This document shows positions 4,636-5,976 of a stretch of DNA of 5,976 nucleotides, piece by piece; position 1 is the stretch's first letter; every line of letters begins with the position of its first letter. The notes under the pieces are model-generated. The model searched no databases. It was not told where the DNA came from and was given only the letters and a program-made list of their open reading frames with translations. This DNA comes from CAJXCL01 sp964394335 (GTDB lineage Bacteria; Nitrospinota; Nitrospinia; CAJXCL01). Made by a program: the position numbers and the translations under genes. Where the stretch lies: assembly GCA_964394335.1 (NCBI GenBank), contig CAYMVZ010000123.1:1-5976 (forward strand), given 5' to 3'.

Positions 4636-5262
4636 ATGATTGCAAGAATTGAAGGGAAGTTAGCCTATAAATCTACTAATCGTTTGATAGTGGATGTGAA
4701 CGGAGTTGGTTACCAGGTTCATGTGCCCTTATCTACATATTATGCTTTGCCGGAAACGGGAGAGAATCTTCAGCTTCGAATAATAACCATTGTTAGAGAA
4801 GATGCTTTTAATCTCTTTGGTTTTCTCACAAAAGAAGAACAGGAGATGTTTGAGCATCTCATAAGTGTTTCGAAAATTGGTCCGAAAGCGGGACTCAATA
4901 CTTTGTCGGGAATGTCGGCGAGTGAACTTAAAGAAGCAATCCTGCAGGGCGATATTGAAAAAATAAATTCCATCCCCGGCATCGGGAAAAAAACAGCGGA
5001 GAGAATTGTTCTTGAACTCAAAGAAAAGGTTGGTAAGATAGTTCTGGATACATCATCAATTGTTGATTCCGCTGATCCTTCAACTAAAACTGAGTTAAAA
5101 GACGCTCTTTCTGCCTTGATAAACCTGGGATATAAAAAGCTGTCTGCGGAATCAGCGCTGAAAAAAGTGACTGCAGTTCAGAAAAACAACAATAATGAAG
5201 ATTGTTTCACTGTCGAAACGCTTATTAAAGGAGCGTTAAAAATCTTGTCAGGGACCGTATAA
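4636..5262 (+). CDS. ruvA: Holliday junction branch migration protein RuvA
   Basis: RuvA binds the four-way junction as one or two tetramers and recruits two RuvB motor rings for branch migration. The protein has 208 residues, against 203 in E. coli. Domain I is an OB-fold starting MIARIEGKLAYKSTNRLIVDVNGVGYQVHVP (1-31) and reaching about residue 64 (EDAFNLFGF). Domain II has the two helix-hairpin-helix DNA-binding motifs, LISVSKIGPKAGLNTLSGM (75-93) and INSIPGIGKKTAERIVLELK (110-129). A Ser/Asp-rich linker (about 139-152) leads to domain III (about 153-206, ELKDALSALINLGYKKLSAESAL), which contacts RuvB. The ATG at 4636 is chosen because it gives the invariant MI.RIEG N-terminus; longer in-frame starts back to 4522 overlap ruvC and add unrelated sequence. 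The ribosome site GGAG (4621-4624) comes from the 9-base repeat inside the end of ruvC, 4 bases separate the genes, and translation is probably coupled. Confidence 0.97.
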   Translation: MIARIEGKLAYKSTNRLIVDVNGVGYQVHVPLSTYYALPETGENLQLRIITIVREDAFNLFGFLTKEEQEMFEHLISVSKIGPKAGLNTLSGMSASELKEAILQGDIEKINSIPGIGKKTAERIVLELKEKVGKIVLDTSSIVDSADPSTKTELKDALSALINLGYKKLSAESALKKVTAVQKNNNNEDCFTVETLIKGALKILSGTV

Positions 5263-5290
5263 AGTTGTCAGGGGTCGGGTGTCAGTTGAC
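5245..5290. repeat. Direct and inverted repeats spanning the ruvA stop and ruvA-ruvB spacer
   Basis: TTGTCAGGG occurs at 5245-5253, inside the last ruvA codons, and again at 5265-5273, 20 bases on. It is followed by GTCGGGTGTCAGTTGAC (5274-5290), containing GTCAGTTGAC (5281-5290), a small inverted repeat. The sequence resembles the '(CTGACACCCGACCCCTGACA)' class of low-complexity intergenic repeats. The remaining spacer to 5341 is A+T rich, with no terminator and no clear ruvB Shine-Dalgarno sequence. Confidence 0.5.
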
Positions 5291-5341
5291 GGCTATAAGT
5301 TAGAAACATTCTTTCATTAATTTTCACTAATAACTAAGAAT

Positions 5342-5976
5342 ATGTCAAATCCAAACCTTTCTCCTGATACTGATCAATCTGGAACTCAAGCGGAAGAAGA
5401 AGTTTCTATTGAAATTGGTCTTCGCCCTAAAACACTTGATGAATATGTTGGACAGTTAAAAATTAAAGAGAACCTTAAGGTATTTATTCAGGCAGCTAAC
5501 GAAAGGGAGGAATCTCTCGATCACGTTTTACTCTACGGCCCTCCGGGATTGGGGAAAACCACTCTTGCCTATATTATTGCTCATGAAATGGGCGCTAATA
5601 TTGTATCAACATCAGGACCGGTTATTGAAAAAGCAGGTGATCTGGCTGCGTTGTTGACAAACCTGGGTGATGGGGACGTACTCTTTATTGATGAACTGCA
5701 TCGTTTGAATGCAGTGGTTGAAGAAATTCTGTATCCTGCCATGGAAGATTACCATGTGGATATTATTATCGGGCAAGGACCAAGCGCGAAGAGCATTAAA
5801 TTAAATATACCCAAATTCACATTAGTGGGCGCTACTACACGGGCAGGCATGCTTACTTTTCCTTTGAGAGACAGGTTTGGTATTGTGGACCGCCTCGACT
5901 ATTACAGTGAAGATGAACTAAAAACCATTGTGAACCGCTCCGCAGAAATCCTAAAAATAAATATAGATGATCCCGG
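5342..5976 (+). CDS. ruvB: Holliday junction branch migration ATPase RuvB (3' end cut by window)
   Basis: RuvB is the AAA+ motor that pumps DNA through RuvA-bound Holliday junctions, driving branch migration. Only the first 211 residues of a usual 335-350 lie in the window; the frame is open to the edge, so this is a window cut and not a broken gene. The N-terminal region ends in LRPKTLDEYVGQ (27-38). Walker A is GPPGLGKT (66-73), Walker B is VLFIDE (113-118) followed by LHRL, sensor 1 is in VGATTRAG (162-169), and the arginine-finger segment is PLRDRFG (174-180), with Arg176 the expected finger. DHVLLYGPPG, SGPVIEKAGDLAALLTNL and VVEEILYPAMEDYHVDIIIG are further family stretches. The ATG at 5342 gives the normal distance to the first conserved block; no Shine-Dalgarno sequence precedes it. 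It lies 79 bases after ruvA with no terminator between, so it is probably co-transcribed. Confidence 0.97.
   Translation, partial: MSNPNLSPDTDQSGTQAEEEVSIEIGLRPKTLDEYVGQLKIKENLKVFIQAANEREESLDHVLLYGPPGLGKTTLAYIIAHEMGANIVSTSGPVIEKAGDLAALLTNLGDGDVLFIDELHRLNAVVEEILYPAMEDYHVDIIIGQGPSAKSIKLNIPKFTLVGATTRAGMLTFPLRDRFGIVDRLDYYSEDELKTIVNRSAEILKINIDDP

Overview
The window looks like a piece of chromosome from a flagellated Gram-negative bacterium of moderate to low G+C. The Gram-negative inference rests on a periplasmic adaptor protein with a TolC-type tip motif. The flagellar inference rests on a FlaG-family gene behind a near-consensus sigma-28 promoter. The phylum cannot be fixed from the sequence alone. 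Dispersed repeats of the 'GTCATTCCCG...CGGGAATCCAG' and 'CCTGAACCCTGAACCC' kinds remind me of deltaproteobacterial, Nitrospirota and Brocadiales-like genomes, but that is recollection and not a search result.

Left half (minus strand). A two-gene operon encodes a MacA/HlyD-type membrane-fusion protein (1525-2991) and, starting on the very next base, a LolD/MacB-type ABC ATPase (817-1524). The permease that should complete this tripartite exporter is absent. Beyond the ATPase there are only hairpin repeats (677-818) and a strong terminator-like hairpin (545-596). Next come a sigma-28 promoter (508-534), a strong ribosome binding site and flaG (80-463), with another hairpin (51-69) behind flaG.

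Middle. The 254-base divergent gap (3010-3263) holds a repeat hairpin related to one near 690, a good -10/-35 pair for yebC and a weak candidate promoter for macA.

Right half (plus strand). yebC, ruvC, ruvA and ruvB (cut by the window end) form the widespread yebC-ruvCAB cluster. RuvA and RuvB form the Holliday-junction branch-migration motor and RuvC is the resolvase that cuts the junction. YebC is a conserved partner gene, annotated in various species as a transcriptional regulator or a translation factor. Each junction downstream of yebC (yebC/ruvC, ruvC/ruvA, ruvA/ruvB) carries low-complexity repeat DNA. At the ruvC/ruvA junction a 9-base tandem repeat encodes the basic C-terminal tail of RuvC and also supplies the likely ribosome binding site of ruvA.

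I see no CRISPR array, tRNA, rRNA, transposase or prophage gene. Most of the window is ordinary conserved housekeeping. The points worth a second look are the exporter without a permease, the symmetric duplications in its adaptor hairpin, the sigma-28 promoter, and the repeat DNA built into gene ends.
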